From NCBI RefSeq assembly GCF_001625305.1, contig NW_017803910.1, positions 1,979,383-2,043,382 on the forward strand: 64,000 nt of DNA, read 5' to 3'. The notes beneath the pieces were generated by a model. That model was not told where the DNA came from. It saw nothing but the letters and a program-made list of their open reading frames with translations, and did not search any database. The stretch's first letter is position 1. Each line of letters starts with the position of its first letter. Shown piece after piece: positions 1 through 11,717 of the stretch. Origin of the DNA: Branchiostoma belcheri (Eukaryota; Chordata; Leptocardii; Amphioxiformes; Branchiostomatidae). The translations under genes and the position numbers were made by a program.

Positions 1-193
1 CCTAATATGGCCACATAAAAGGCCTTGCACCAGCGGAAGTAAAAATCATAACAAAAACCGTGCTACAGAACGTCTGGAGCCGTTTTCTGTAGAAGTCCTG
101 AGGAAAGACAAAAGTCGTAAAAGAATAGAACTCAGACTTCTACTACGAGGGTTACTTCCCGTCTGTGATATTAACCTGTTCATGGTAAAGAAA

Positions 194-252
194 AATATTT
201 AACATATAATAGCAAAGAAATACTTTTAAGTATTTCTTTGCTATTAAATATT
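194..252. repeat. Near-perfect short hairpin
   Basis: Two 16-bp arms (210-225 and 228-243) are exact reverse complements separated by only two bases. They are extended by a 9-bp outer arm pair (194-202 and 244-252) with a small bulge. It lies in the upstream or intronic DNA before the first visible MMP exon. The rest of 1-488 shows no supportable exon. Possible identities are a small palindromic MITE or a structured RNA; neither can be decided here. Confidence 0.6.
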
Positions 253-488
253 GTCCTACATGGGCATGTATTGTACCATATTGACTACCCTTGAAGGTCA
301 AAGATAAACTCCAAGGTCAGAAAGATGAAGTTCAAGGTTAAACAGATAAGTTTGCATTGTTTTGTGGCAGTGAAGTTTTTTTATAGGATTTTCTGATTTT
401 GAAGATGAGTTATGTCATGGGTTTTAAAACTATTAGAACCTTGCGACAAATCTGTTATCTTTATTATTTTCTACTTTGTTTCTTACAG

Positions 489-3400
489 ACATGGCTTGTA
501 AAATACGGCTATGTTTCACAAGAGAACCTCGACATCTCAGAGAGAGGGCCAGGGCGTTTGAAAAACGGAACAGAAGTCTTACTCCCGCCACCTGACTTTA
601 ACCTGACCGCCGCCATTGTGAAGATGCAGAAGAATTATGGGATACCTGTCACCGGAAAAATGGACAACGCCACCAGACACATAATGCGCATGCCTAGGTT
701 TGTTCGTCTTTTCTTAAATTCTATAACGGAATGCGTTTTGACAACATTATTATATGTACGTGTGAGGAAACACTCAAAAGCTTACCAAGACATTGTCATC
801 GTAAACTGTGTCATTATATCGTAATTTTTAGGAGATTCACCCTTGGCAACAGAAAAATACATTTTTGTGGCTTATTGCAATTTTTCGGCCCACTATCATA
901 CCACCGGCAAATCTACTTGGAGAGTACCATAATCACTATATATTGACTTTCCATTGGTATAAATGTGTTTAAAATCTATAGTAGAAACTTGCTTTTCCTG
1001 TGTATATTAGATTAATATCTCTATGCCTACTCCCATCTCAGGTGTTCTGTGAAGGACCCGGCAGACTGGCTCTCTGTGGATGTGGCGCCGTATGTTCTCT
1101 CAGGAACCAAGTGGCACAAATTCCACATCACGTATAAGTGCGTATACTTTCTTCTCATTGTGCATCAGCTGCCAAAATCCAATATGGCTTTGTTTATTCT
1201 TAATGAAACACATTCAAACATTATGGTGACCAGCCTTTCCAACTCCGTCCTGCCACTTGCTACATACTGTAATCTAACACCACATGGTTTCTGCTACAGC
1301 ACCAGTTACCATGGTGACACTGCCGCGGCCGTCTGGTCCAGGCCATTGACCTTATTTCTTTCAACGGAAGAAGACGAAACATAGCGAAAAACAATATGTT
1401 TCCTACGGCAAAGGTAAATGTGCATGTAATGACAGATAATTTTCTTTTACGAAGGATAACCGAGTACACGCCTCGGCTGAGCCGATCAGAGGTCCGCAGG
1501 ATCATGCACGACGCGTTCCAGATCTGGAGCGACTACACGCCGCTGGACTTCACGGAAGTGACGTCAGGAAATGCGGATATGCTGATCGCCTTCCCGCGGT
1601 GGGACCACCAGGACGGCACTCCTTTTGACGGGCGATGGGATCCCAAGTATGTTCATCTCATAATTATTTATTCACTTATTGGTGATGATGATGATTATTG
1701 GTTTATTCATTTATTTGTCTTTTTCAATCCGTACAGCCAGGGCTGCCCGACTAGCCTGTGATCATTGCAATGGGCTAGCCCTCCTGACAAAGACAAGACA
1801 TTAAAATGGAATTTTACATGGATAACATAAGAATCTATAACACTCAGACGGTTCGTTGTTTTATCGATGGAAGTTAAATACATGCAACGTGACCATAAAA
1901 CAACAAGTACACTGTGTTAACGGTTTGTTTCTTTTTTGCCTCCTTCTTCACTATATGCTGATCTAGATGTGTATCAGAAATATTGACAAAAATAATTGTA
2001 TGATTTTTTTTTCAGTCGAGGAACGGGTCTTGGTCTCGCGCATGCGTTCATGCCACCCAGTTCCGAGCGCATCGCAAAGAAGTATGGGATAGATGGCGAC
2101 ACCCACTTTGACGGAGACGAGCTATGGACGACGGGAACGCATCGTGGTATTGTAGTCTTTGTTACTCCTCCTTCTAGCTGCGAGTCATAAGATCATGGTT
2201 TAGTAGTGTACCTTCTTCTGTAAGCTGAGCTCAGAAGTTTTGACATCCAGGTAATAAGAAACACTGGAACTGTCTGTCAAGCAACTGGATAGATTTTGAA
2301 GACGTTAGACGTTTGTTAGACGTTTTGTTACACGTTTTAAGTAGCATCCACACTGTCTTTATCCCACTAGTTATCAATTTTTTTTTTACTTCCCCGTTCC
2401 CGGAAAGGCGTTGACCTTCTGCAGGTCGCCACGCACGAGTTCGGGCACGCCCTTGGCCTTGGCCACACCCTGGTTCCGGGAACCATCATGTACCCAGCCT
2501 ACATTTACAAGGACAAGTACTGCATCCACCCGGACGACCTGCAGGGGATACAGGCTATGTATGGTGAGTTTTGGTAGCCTCTACCAGGCTTCAGAATCTA
2601 CATGTAGTTAAAGACCTTACGAAAGAAAGTCGCTGTACTTTTTTTATGTTGTGTCAATAAAGTTCTTTTTAAGAAGTGGCTGGAAAGAGTAGAAATTGGT
2701 CAAATAGATATAACATGCCAGGGGAGTTAGTCCGCTAAAGGAGTACATTGCCTCTTCATAACGTATTCCGTCAGTGGACAAAGTCTCCTGTAGTCCTGGC
2801 TTGTCATCTGTCGTCTATTTGGCCCATTTCTACTCTTTCCAGCCGTTTTTGAAGCCTGGTAGAGGCTAGATATAGGTTTTGGTTCAGCGGTCATTCAGCA
2901 ACCCTTTTTCTAAACCACCAGGTCGAGATTTCGCTGCTTTTTTTGCAAGAAAATACGCATCACCTTACGTGCATTGTAGTGCATCTGGACCAAGCGGCTT
3001 GAGGTTCAGACCCTTTCAGTCATGTTTGACCAATGACTGAAGCCATGCGTGTTCAAAAGAAATTCATCATAGGAAGGGCGTTTGAACCAGTAGACATTTG
3101 GTGATTTTGTTAGCGTTAAGACATGCTTCAGTCTACAACACTGTTTAATAGAGTTTATTCATTTATCCAGGTTCCAGGAAAAGCAAGAACCCGCTGATAC
3201 CAGTCTGCTCTCTGTTGCCGGAGAAATGCCATGATTCAAAGTACGATGCCGTGTTACAGTTCCGAGGGGACACATATTTTATCCAGGTACAGTTGGCTAC
3301 TGTATTATTTTGGTAATTAGTATGTTAAGATTTAGTCTGTACCCTTTTTTTAATTATGTTCAATAGTTGTTGCCATACATGTACGATTATCGTGTAATAA

Positions 3401-5872
3401 TGTTCTTCGTCCATAGTGTAACTAACGGTACAACTTTATGGCCATGGGTCGCCCTATTTTTTTTTATTTGTTCCAACATGTAATCACCAGACGCGGTGAC
3501 GACACACTCAAGTTTTTTCAACTTATATTAATGCCGCCACCAACACAGGGGACAAATACATGACAGGACAATACTCATTTACACATGAGCTAAGTGAGGA
3601 AAGTCGTGTTAAGTGCCTTTCCCAAGGGCACAAGATCGGTGGCATGTCAGGACTCGAACCCGGGACTCTTAGTCCCGAGTCGCGCACTCTGCCGCTACGC
3701 CACACGACCCCATTTTATATCGCCCTATTTTATAACACAGTACCTGTCAAATTGTATCGGATTCCATAATATCCATTAAGTCCGATTTACTTTGAAATCC
3801 AAATGTAGGGAGTGAAGTATTTCCGTAGACAGAGCCACCAGGTGCAAGGGCCGATCCTCCTCACCAAGATGTGGACTCACCTGCCGGACAAGATAGACGC
3901 CGGGTACGAGAGGAAGGACGGCTTCGTCTTCTTCTTCGGAGGTTCGTCACCAGTACTTTTTTTTATTCCAACATGTAATCACCAGACGTGGTGACGACAC
4001 ACTCAAGTTTCTTCAATTTCTATTAATGCCGCCACCAACACAGGGGACAAATACATGACAGGACAATACTCATTTACACCTGAGCTAAGTGAGGAAAGCC
4101 GTGTTAAGTGCCTTTCCCAAGGGTACAAGATCGGTGGCATGTCAGGACTCGAACCCGGGACTCTAAGTTCCGAGTCGCGTACTCTGCCGCTACGCCATAC
4201 GACCCCACAGTATTTTATTTATTTATTTATTTATTTTATTCACAAAGTGCAATTTGTGAGCACTGGACAGAAAGCACGTAATGTGCTTACATTACAAAGA
4301 TACAAACATAAATACAAGGTTGTATATCGAATTTGAGGTAAATTTGCATCAAATCTGATTCTCAACCACACCCCGAACACTGCTGACCCACTCCCAGACA
4401 CCAGCCAACCACCACCTAACCTCCCGTCTACAACCGAATTTATTTTAAAATTTTGTTTATTCAGGGTCCAAGTACTGGAAATACAATGGTCGCCAGCTGG
4501 AACCGGGATACCCAAGGTACATCTCGACAGACTTCGGGTTGCCTAGCGACCTGGATGCGGCATTGCCATGGCAACCGACAGGGAAAACATATTTCTTCAA
4601 GGTAAGCGAGACACAGTGAAGAAAGGAAACTGAAGTGATGTGACCACGTGTCACGATCATGACACTAAGTAAAACATTTCTAAGAGGAACAGACAACCAA
4701 GAAGGGTGGGAAAAACTAGTTGCCAGATCATCTGCCGCAACGGTCGAATTATTAGACTGAGGGATAGATGAGATGAGATGAGAGAAGCAAGACAACAAAT
4801 CAAAGACGCAAATATGTTCTATGCGGCAAGACAAGTTTACTTTAGTTAGCTTTCCACTCATTACTATGACACTCTGTCAGTGTCTGTACATACATGTCTG
4901 TCTGGTCCAATCTCTTTTCCTTTTTGTTTACTTAAACATTCATACATGTAGATAAACATAAACGTTCTGCCTCTTCACAGGGCGAAAGGTACTGGCGTTT
5001 CGACGAAGAGACGGGCCGGATAGACGACGGCTATCCCCGTCCCATCTCCGTCTGGAAGGGCGTGCCCAACCATGTGGACGCCGCAACGCAGTACATTGAT
5101 GATGGTAAAAATTGCATTACGATTAGAACGATTCACTATTGTATATCCAGAACCGCGCCTATCTAGTTCTATGCCTGGATGGGCTAGGGGTAGGATCAGG
5201 CACGGTTCTGAATAGTCTCTATTGTTTCTAGAACCGTGCCTATCTAATTCTATGCCTGAAAGGGTTAGGGTTAATGGACTAGGGGTAGGATTAGGCCCGG
5301 TTCTGGATAGCCTACGCGTATTCTCCGCGGTTCTGGATACGCTTGGACTATCCAGAACCGTGCCTGGGCATGGCTCTTGATAAAGCACTGTTCTGGTCAC
5401 TAAATATTCACAGTTTGTTTTGTCAACGAAGACACAATATTCACTGAAGACACCAAGGCTCTATTTAGGTTCATGTACTGAGAACATCCACAGCTTCTAT
5501 TAAACATCTAGTATTACATGTGTTAAAACAGTAACATACAACATGCGTTGAAACAGAATAACTGCAATGCCGATTTTGCCCACCACAGATAGCGTCTATT
5601 TCTTCAAGGGGCGGCGTTACTACAAGTACAGCGAGAAAGCTCTCCTGGTGCTTCCTGGGTACCCAAAATACACCGCGGAATACTGGATGGACTGTCCGCC
5701 GCAGTCCCCGGATGAAGAGGACGATGACGACATCTACATCCCGCTCCAGCCCCAGCCCACACGCCTGTATTACCGGTCGGCTGGGCCCCACACTTTGCCG
5801 TCAATGACTCTCATGTCTTTTGCATTGTGTTTAACACTTTTCACAGCATCTACTAGTATATCTTCGAAATAA
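489..5872 (+). CDS. Matrix metalloproteinase (5' end missing), 10 visible exons
   Basis: Zinc endopeptidase that cleaves extracellular matrix and surface proteins. Exons read: 489-697, 1042-1137, 1455-1646, 2016-2146, 2408-2563, 3171-3286, 3809-3941, 4465-4601, 4981-5104, 5589-5872. They join without a frame break into 525 visible residues. The pro-domain carries a cysteine switch PRCSVKD (C71; the usual form is PRCGVPD), formed across the first junction. The catalytic domain follows, with [11 protein letters not shown] (H219, E220, H223, H229) and a Met-turn at about residue 237. Four hemopexin blades come next, closed by C274 and C467. No RXKR furin site is seen between switch and catalytic domain. 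After C467 come an acidic run (EEDDDD) and a C-terminal hydrophobic stretch (about 504-518), which could be a GPI-anchor signal as in MMP17/MMP25. The signal peptide is not visible, so the true start is probably upstream of the window. Confidence 0.93.
2575..2868. mobile_element. MITE-like element with nested inverted ends, in MMP intron 5
   Basis: The outer arms (about 2575-2594 and 2850-2868) are reverse complements. So is a second arm pair of about 30 bp just inside (about 2677-2708 and 2816-2846). There is no coding capacity. It starts 12 bp after the exon donor at 2563/2564. The structure fits a non-autonomous foldback or MITE insertion. Confidence 0.6.
3461..3719 (-). mobile_element. 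tRNA-derived SINE in MMP intron 6
   Basis: On the minus strand the head contains a tRNA-like A box (TGGCGTAGCGGCAGAGTG) and B box (GGTTCGAGTCC), followed by a shared body and an A-rich tail. A 12-bp direct repeat, tcgccctatttt, flanks it at 3449-3460 and 3720-3731, as expected for a target-site duplication. The head is part of a SINE, not a working tRNA gene. Confidence 0.85.
3957..4207 (-). mobile_element. Second copy of the same tRNA-SINE, in MMP intron 7
   Basis: Nearly identical to the copy at 3461-3719 and in the same orientation, with the same A and B boxes. It lies only about 15 bp after the donor of the 3809-3941 exon. Imperfect repeats of the cagtattttatt type at both ends suggest its own target-site duplication, so it looks like an independent insertion rather than a duplicated segment. 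Confidence 0.8.
5143..5385. repeat. Direct/inverted repeat cluster in MMP intron 9
   Basis: Two related units begin around 5143 and 5227 with a motif like agaaccgtgcctatcta and end with a reverse-complementary motif like cacggttctg. A third, partial unit lies at 5320-5385. A diverged relative is at 14036-14200 in the mosaic-protein gene, so this is a dispersed family with self-complementary ends. Confidence 0.6.
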
Positions 5873-5937
5873 CAATAGGACAAAACCTGATATATATTAA
5901 TATTATCATGAAAGTTCATCTGTGTTTTTAGTAATCA

Positions 5938-6167
5938 TAGTAAAATGTTGAACTTTATTCCAACACACAAATTATATAGAGATCAAATTTTCAGCGACCA
6001 CTGTCGCCTTCATCAGGATAATTAATGACCAATCACTTCAAAACGTAATCTCGCGAGAGTTACGTTTACAAACACGTGACCTTATTCACACGAAACTTTA
6101 CTGATACGTGACGTAAGCAAATTCAGTATAATTTGTGTGTTGGGATGAAGTTCAACGTTTTACTATA
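5938..6167. mobile_element. MITE with ~39-bp terminal inverted repeats, TA flanks
   Basis: The left end (5938-5976) and the reverse complement of the right end (6129-6167) differ at only a few positions. It has no ORF. A TA dinucleotide next to each end would fit Tc1/mariner-type insertion. It lies about 65 bp beyond the MMP stop codon and so probably within the 3' UTR or just past it. Confidence 0.65.
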
Positions 6168-6444
6168 TTAATATTAGTATGAATCTATATTGCACATTCC
6201 TGCTCAGATGGGCTAAATGCACATGTGACCAGATGTGGTCTACAGGATATAAAACATGGAGTATTAATATTGAATGCAGAACCGCGCTACATTCTAAAGC
6301 TAAGTGCTAAAAGTCTATATATCATTACAACAATACTATATACTACTTACATGTACCATCTACTGATATACTAGTAGGTAATCATCACGTCATGTCTTGT
6401 AAACTTTGAAGATTTTTTTCGCATTTGTACATGTATGCAGGTTA

Positions 6445-6833
6445 GGCCACACCAAGTAAATTTTATGGATGACGTCCTTTGGAGACCCTAAATCTAATGC
6501 GAGAGGGCGAAAAAAAAACAAGAAGGGCCCTAAAAACAAGATGCCTAGATTAGAAATATACTAAGAGATGACAAATGTTAGGACACATATTGAATGAGGT
6601 GACACAGTGTAACAAGCAAGAAGTCTTTTATTCATCATCAAAACAGCAATAAATCAGGTGGAACATCCTGTCCTGTGTCCCGTTACGGGTTTCACGTCAA
6701 TCTGACGATTTGCGGCACTGTCGTGACTCTTTGGTCATAGTTACAGGAAGCGGAATTTCTTTTTTTTTTTCAAGGAACAGGCCAAAATCAATGCGCGCGC
6801 GGACGTCATCCATAAAATTTACTTGGTGTGGCC
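6445..6833. mobile_element. PIF/Harbinger-like MITE (389 bp)
   Basis: The 33-bp terminal inverted repeats begin GGCCACACC and are essentially perfect (6445-6477 and 6801-6833). They are flanked by a 3-bp direct repeat TTA (6442-6444 and 6834-6836). A TWA target duplication with GGCC-type ends is characteristic of PIF/Harbinger elements. The interior is non-coding. An AATAAA at 6648-6653 inside it could serve as a distal MMP polyadenylation signal, but that is speculative. Confidence 0.75.
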
Positions 6834-7368
6834 TTATAAGATAGTGGTGATCAGAGTCTCTTATACCTACCTCGGTAGGGATCTGGATTATTCAACATTG
6901 ACGATCTAGATCTATTCACTGCACACAGTTCAAGATCAAATCGTGAATTAAATAATATAAGCACTGTCATGGTAAGGGAATACATGAGAACTAGGCTTAG
7001 CACAGACATACGGACTTATACAACATATAACTGTTACATATGCATACAACTGCATGCACATGATGCTATTAGTACCGTTTTAACATTCTCTGTCACTTGT
7101 AAAGTCATGCTATATTTTCACATGAAGCCGAAGCCAACATGGGATGTAACATATAGAGGATGCAAGACTATTTCATAATACAGAATGCATCTTCCATTTC
7201 ATTTGTTTACGACTCCTTATGGTTTTGAATTAGATGCTTGAGATTAAGGTAATTAGTTTGGTGGACCCAAAACATGTCAGTTCATTCTTCTGTAACTAGT
7301 CACAGTAATAGGAAAACGTGTATGTTTGCATCAAAGTTGGTGCATCCGTATACAACAATCAGCCACGT

Positions 7369-7879
7369 ACAGAACAGGCCATGAACTATCATTATATAGT
7401 AACATGGATCACTACGTTTTACAAGCTTGTACTGATCTCTTGTGTTTTGAATTCCCTGTCTACTATTAACAGTTACTGTCTCCGGTGGTCCCAAAGAACC
7501 CAAAAGGCCATAATCTGCTAACCCTCTAAACTCCATTAGTGGACGTATATTGAGATTGATTTTTTCAGACTCTAGAACTCAGCATACTGTTACCTAATAT
7601 ATATTTCATTCTTTTACTTTGCTTTGACAAGAAATTAAAAGAATTGTCTCATTATAACTATATGTTGCATGCAAAATGGCGCAGGTTAAGTTGATAAAAT
7701 GCTTGTTCAGACTCATTGATCATTGCAATATGACTGGGATGTGAGAGATTGTAAATTTGAATTACTGAGTTTTGTAGCCATTTCGTCTTCCAGTTGGGAA
7801 ACTTTAATCGGATTTGGTAAAGCCTACAAATCACCACCTGCTAATCTTCCGTTTATTGAGTTTATCACAGACATGTAGG
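7369..7879 (+). repeat. 511-bp direct duplication, copy 1
   Basis: Matches 11790-12300 at high identity over the whole length and in the same orientation. Both copies end sharply. The pair brackets the GPCR gene at 8239-9677. No protein-coding signal was found in either copy. It could be two insertions of one element or a segmental duplication. Confidence 0.8.
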
Positions 7880-8238
7880 ATTTGTAAATATTGTTCCTCA
7901 AAATGTAGAACTAGTGGAAGAATCATCTCTAATTGTTCATTTTATATCAGAACCCAATTCTTTAACACGGTGACCGTGTCCAAAATGCACCGTGACTGGC
8001 ACTATTCCCCAGAAACAATTTTATTACTAAAATCAAAGAATCCTCATATCATAGACGATGTGGGTAATTTCGTCTCCCACTGTCTCAAAAGAAGACGTCA
8101 AACCCGACAAAACTAGTGCCACGTATGTTGTAGAATGTGTATAACTTTGCACATAGTCTCATATCATTGTATTCTCTCCTTCAAACACGTTGTTTGTATT
8201 TGCACTTAGCCTTCGGGCATGTAGCTGCAATTAACTTT

Positions 8239-9677
8239 CTATATTCCCTCCCCTCTGTTGTCTAGTACTGTCCCAGTGTTTCGTCCTGGCGAGGAGCTGG
8301 ATTCTGTCTCCGTCGTCTTCCCGCGAGCTGGCGTTGCTCCCTGGCGATTTTTCGAGACGAATGTCCGTTGAGTTAATCGCGTGGTTGTTGTACCCGACTG
8401 GTACCTCGAGCCCCTCCCTTTGTCGGCCCCACGGCCGCAGCAGAGGGCCTTCTTCATGTAGACGCGGAACTTGTCTCCCAGGAGAGCGTACAGAAAGGGG
8501 TTGATCATGGAGTTGATGGAGGATAACATGCCCACGAACAGCTCCAGTGGATCTTCTAAAAAATGATCATTTAACCAAGGAGGTTAGAAAGGGGGAGAGG
8601 GGGGGAGAGAGAGAGAGAGAGAGACTCCCACGAAAATCTCCAATTTGATCATGTTGACCTGAAGACAATAGAGTCGTTTTGAATATCACAGGGAAGGCAG
8701 TTGGTTGTCATTCACTTTACACGAAATTATATATAAAGATTATAAGGACCAAGCTTACCATAAGGAAGGCTGTACAGCTCGAAGTAATATTTGACCAGAT
8801 ACACGATGTGAATCGGCATCCAGGAGACGATGAACACGGCCACTACAACTGTCACCATCCTCGTGACGCGGTTTCGGGACTTCTCTGTCGTCTTGGACGA
8901 ACTAGCCGGGACGACATCGCTGTGGCGCAGTTTGTAGTACAACCTGGCGTAAACTGGCACCAGGATGGCCAGGGGCAAGATGCACCACGTTACGAACCGA
9001 TAGACCAAGATTCCTTTCAAGTAATCGTCATACTTTACATTTATAATACTTGACGGATCTGAAGAACAGCGTTTAAATTGGTTCTCATTAGTTTTGACCT
9101 TTGAAAAGGCGATGATGTGGATTGTGAATATGAGGGAAACCAGCCAAAGACCTGCGCTGATGAGCCACGTTCGCTTCTTGGAGCTCTGCTGATGGTGTTT
9201 GATCGGGTTAGCTACAGCCTGGTAACGCTCTATGCTCATAGCTATCATGAACAGAATACTAGCATTACCACAGATGCCGTATAACGCCCGAGTTATAGCA
9301 CACACTGCCTGTCCAAATATCCAACCACTTTTTGGTAAAAAAAATTGAGCGTTCCAGATAGGGACAAACTCGCAACAGTACAGGAGGTCGGCAACAGCAA
9401 TGTTCAAAACAAACACGTTGGGGACAGTTCTCATCTCGCGATATCTCGCGATAACAAAGATGACCAGGGAATTTGCTAGAGTTCCGATGGCAGCGAGAAC
9501 GAGCTCTACAAAGACTGGAATCGTCACAGCGGTCACGCCGTTGTCAACAATGGTGCTGTTTTCAGTTGAAGACGTCTCCGTCGTGAAGTTGCTTGAGTTG
9601 GTAGAAGACACGAGTGTCCAGTTTGCCAGGAAGTCTTCACTTGGGTCCAAAGAGACATTACCGCCGTTTGCTGACAT
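8239..9677 (-). CDS. Rhodopsin-family peptide GPCR, somatostatin/opioid-like, 2 coding exons
   Basis: Plasma-membrane receptor, probably Gi/o-coupled and peptide-activated by family analogy. Coding exons are 8759-9677 and 8239-8555 (minus), giving 411 residues. An acceptor (ttcgtag) lies just before the chosen ATG at 9677; a frame-open ATG at 9722 falls in the intron and was not used. The extracellular N-terminus has several N-X-S/T sites. Visible motifs are TM1 GTLAN, ERY (150-152) in place of DRY, the disulphide pair C126/C204, TM6 VAVFIVSWMPIHI (close to opioid receptors), NPFLY (325-329) and CC at 345-346 for possible palmitoylation. The intron falls in extracellular loop 3, just before TM7. 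It is a close paralogue of the receptor at 54812-56116. The ligand cannot be named. Confidence 0.9.
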
Positions 9678-10635
9678 TGTTCTACGAAAACAACAGATTC
9701 GAATAAGACATTTCCTGCCCATTTTGACTGAACACTCCTACTGCGCTGCGAGAACCATTTTGCATCTTAGCTCAATTCAAAGATATACATAGTATCGGTC
9801 TTCCTGATGTTTGTATAAAAAAGGGTGATCCGGTTGTCCTTCTATATCAAACTGGTGTAGTTGCATGTATAAATACTTCTGTATGAGTAGATAATGAAAT
9901 TCATGATTGTATAAATATATATTAACCCTTTCATCATAAGCTATATTTGTATGGAAAACGTAGATAAAAATTGTTTAATAATTCTCTCCGTTCTCGCAAA
10001 ACATAAGACGCAAATGCCAACTGGAGATGGAACTAATATGAGAAAAACGGAAAATAAATCTGACCCAAATCATCGATTTTAGTAATACCCTGACACGGAT
10101 ATTTCATTTCTCATGAATAGATTATGACATCGTCAAGCAAAATTGATCTTTTGAGAGATATTATGACATGTTTATCTTATTAGCTAATATACCCATTAGT
10201 CAATCAAATTATGTTGTGTACCTTTTACTCTCTTAATGGAATTATAGTCACTGGGCATATCGTACACTACAAGAAAATCGCACGTTATGTTCGAAATTCC
10301 ATCGCAAAGCAGTCAACAAAATACTTTGTGATAGAAATTATAAGTTACATTGTAAAACCATACAGTAACCATAGAGGGAATCCTGAAAATCAGCATGTTG
10401 TTTGCCTTATTTAGAAAGAACGATACGACCCAACCTTTCCTAATCTTCAGCCGTTAAATTCTTTGTGAAAACAAAGTGTACCAAAAAATTAAGAAATCAA
10501 ACGTCTGCAAATTGAAAAAATAATTTCTTTCTTTCTTAGCTGAGAGAGCACGTTTGCTGAGAGGGAAATAGTAATACAGACGCTAGCACGATACAATAAT
10601 ATCAGTACAACACAATAGATAAGAAAAAACCTTAC

Positions 10636-10755
10636 CTGTTTTGGTTGCGCGCTAGCTCTTTACTGTTCTGCACTGTCGGCTCGAGGGAAGTCTAGAGAAG
10701 CACACGTACGTCTCTGGTTGCCGCTCTTATCTTCCGCGATGTTAATTGTCCCGTG
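10636..10755 (-). promoter_or_regulatory. Putative 5' non-coding exon of the GPCR
   Basis: On the minus strand a good donor (AACAG|GTAAGG) at 10636/10635 would join to the acceptor in front of the ATG at 9677, with an intron of about 0.95 kb. The upper limit is only an estimate, placed about 25-30 bp downstream of a TATA-like sequence at 10771-10784. The intron (9682-10635) is AT-rich and shows no other coding sequence. Confidence 0.45.
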
Positions 10756-10770
10756 TAGATTCGCCGTGTT

Positions 10771-10784
10771 CTGTCCTTATATGG
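10771..10784 (-). promoter_or_regulatory. TATA-like box for the GPCR gene
   Basis: The minus strand reads CCATATAAGGACAG, a TATA-type core 120-150 bp upstream of the predicted 5' exon donor at 10636. The position suits a start of transcription near 10750. There is no independent support. Confidence 0.35.
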
Positions 10785-11244
10785 AGACTCCTTTTCCCTC
10801 TCGCAAAGCCCTCCCAAGACCATCGTCATACGTCTACGTCATCTGTGTCATGGGGCGTGACGTGTGATACTTTATTGACACCCACCAACTACTTTGTCAC
10901 ACTGTAATGAATTTGATTCTGACGCATCTGTTGCATTGCCATCGCAAGAAATGTTGTGAGAGAAAGGCTTATATCAAGCATATGTCAATGTTGAAAATTC
11001 ATGCTTTTAGGGTTCTGGTATCCCTTTAAAGTATTTTTCTTTCACATAAAGTCCAATCAGTTTCCTTTTAATCCGATCATGGGTTGTACACCTACTCATC
11101 ATACCGTCCCTGTGCGTCTCTAACAGGAAATGGGTCTCATGGGGCTCTGGAGTTGTGTACATCAAGATAATGGAAGCACCTACGTGCCTACTTGAGCGCA
11201 ACACGGTTCACTCCAGTGTTTTGTTATCGACTGAATTGGCCTCA

Positions 11245-11455
11245 AGAGACATCCTTAAGTTTGGAAGCGTTAACCTCTTCGAGGATCTTAAAGAACATGG
11301 AATTCTTTGTGCTTTGAGCAAACCAGACACCCTTAAGTTCGAGACATTATAACCTCTTTGAGGCTCTTAAAGAGCGTGATATTCTTAAGATCGAAACATT
11401 AACCTCTTTGAGGATCTTAAAGAACATGGGATTCTTTAGTGCTTTAAGTAAACTA
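11245..11455 (+). repeat. Diverged tandem repeat, about three units
   Basis: Units of about 60-80 bp recur, each containing a core like aacctctttgaggatcttaaag followed by a variable stretch ending in a run like cttaag. The core is itself partly self-complementary (cttt...aaag). It lies in the 2.5-kb gene-free stretch between the GPCR promoter and the mosaic-protein gene, which otherwise holds the duplication at 11790-12300 and a (CA)n tract. Confidence 0.5.
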
Positions 11456-11717
11456 GGATGTCCTCACGTAAAACGGTCATGAGAGGCGGTTGGGGACATT
11501 TTAGAATAGGTCGGGATCCATTAAAGCTTTCAACCACCCCTCCTCTGAGACCTTGAAATGAATTAGCTCCTAGATGTTGACATAGATCAAACGAAATCCC
11601 TCTCCTCATGCTCAGTAAAATGGATGACTTTGTGATCATGAGCTCGCATCATACGCTAGGTATTATTACCCACTGCGCCAAAATTAATAATGGGAACTAT
11701 CTGCGTATATTCATGAT

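Noticed and set aside
3640..3715. Possible tRNA gene on the minus strand
   Set aside because: The A and B boxes belong to the head of a SINE whose body and tail repeat elsewhere. The acceptor stem does not pair convincingly.
9678..9722. Upstream ATG extending the 8.2-kb GPCR by 15 residues
   Set aside because: The extension (CLIRICCF-type) is the translated pyrimidine tract of a 3' splice site. The acceptor ttcgtag lies directly before the chosen ATG.
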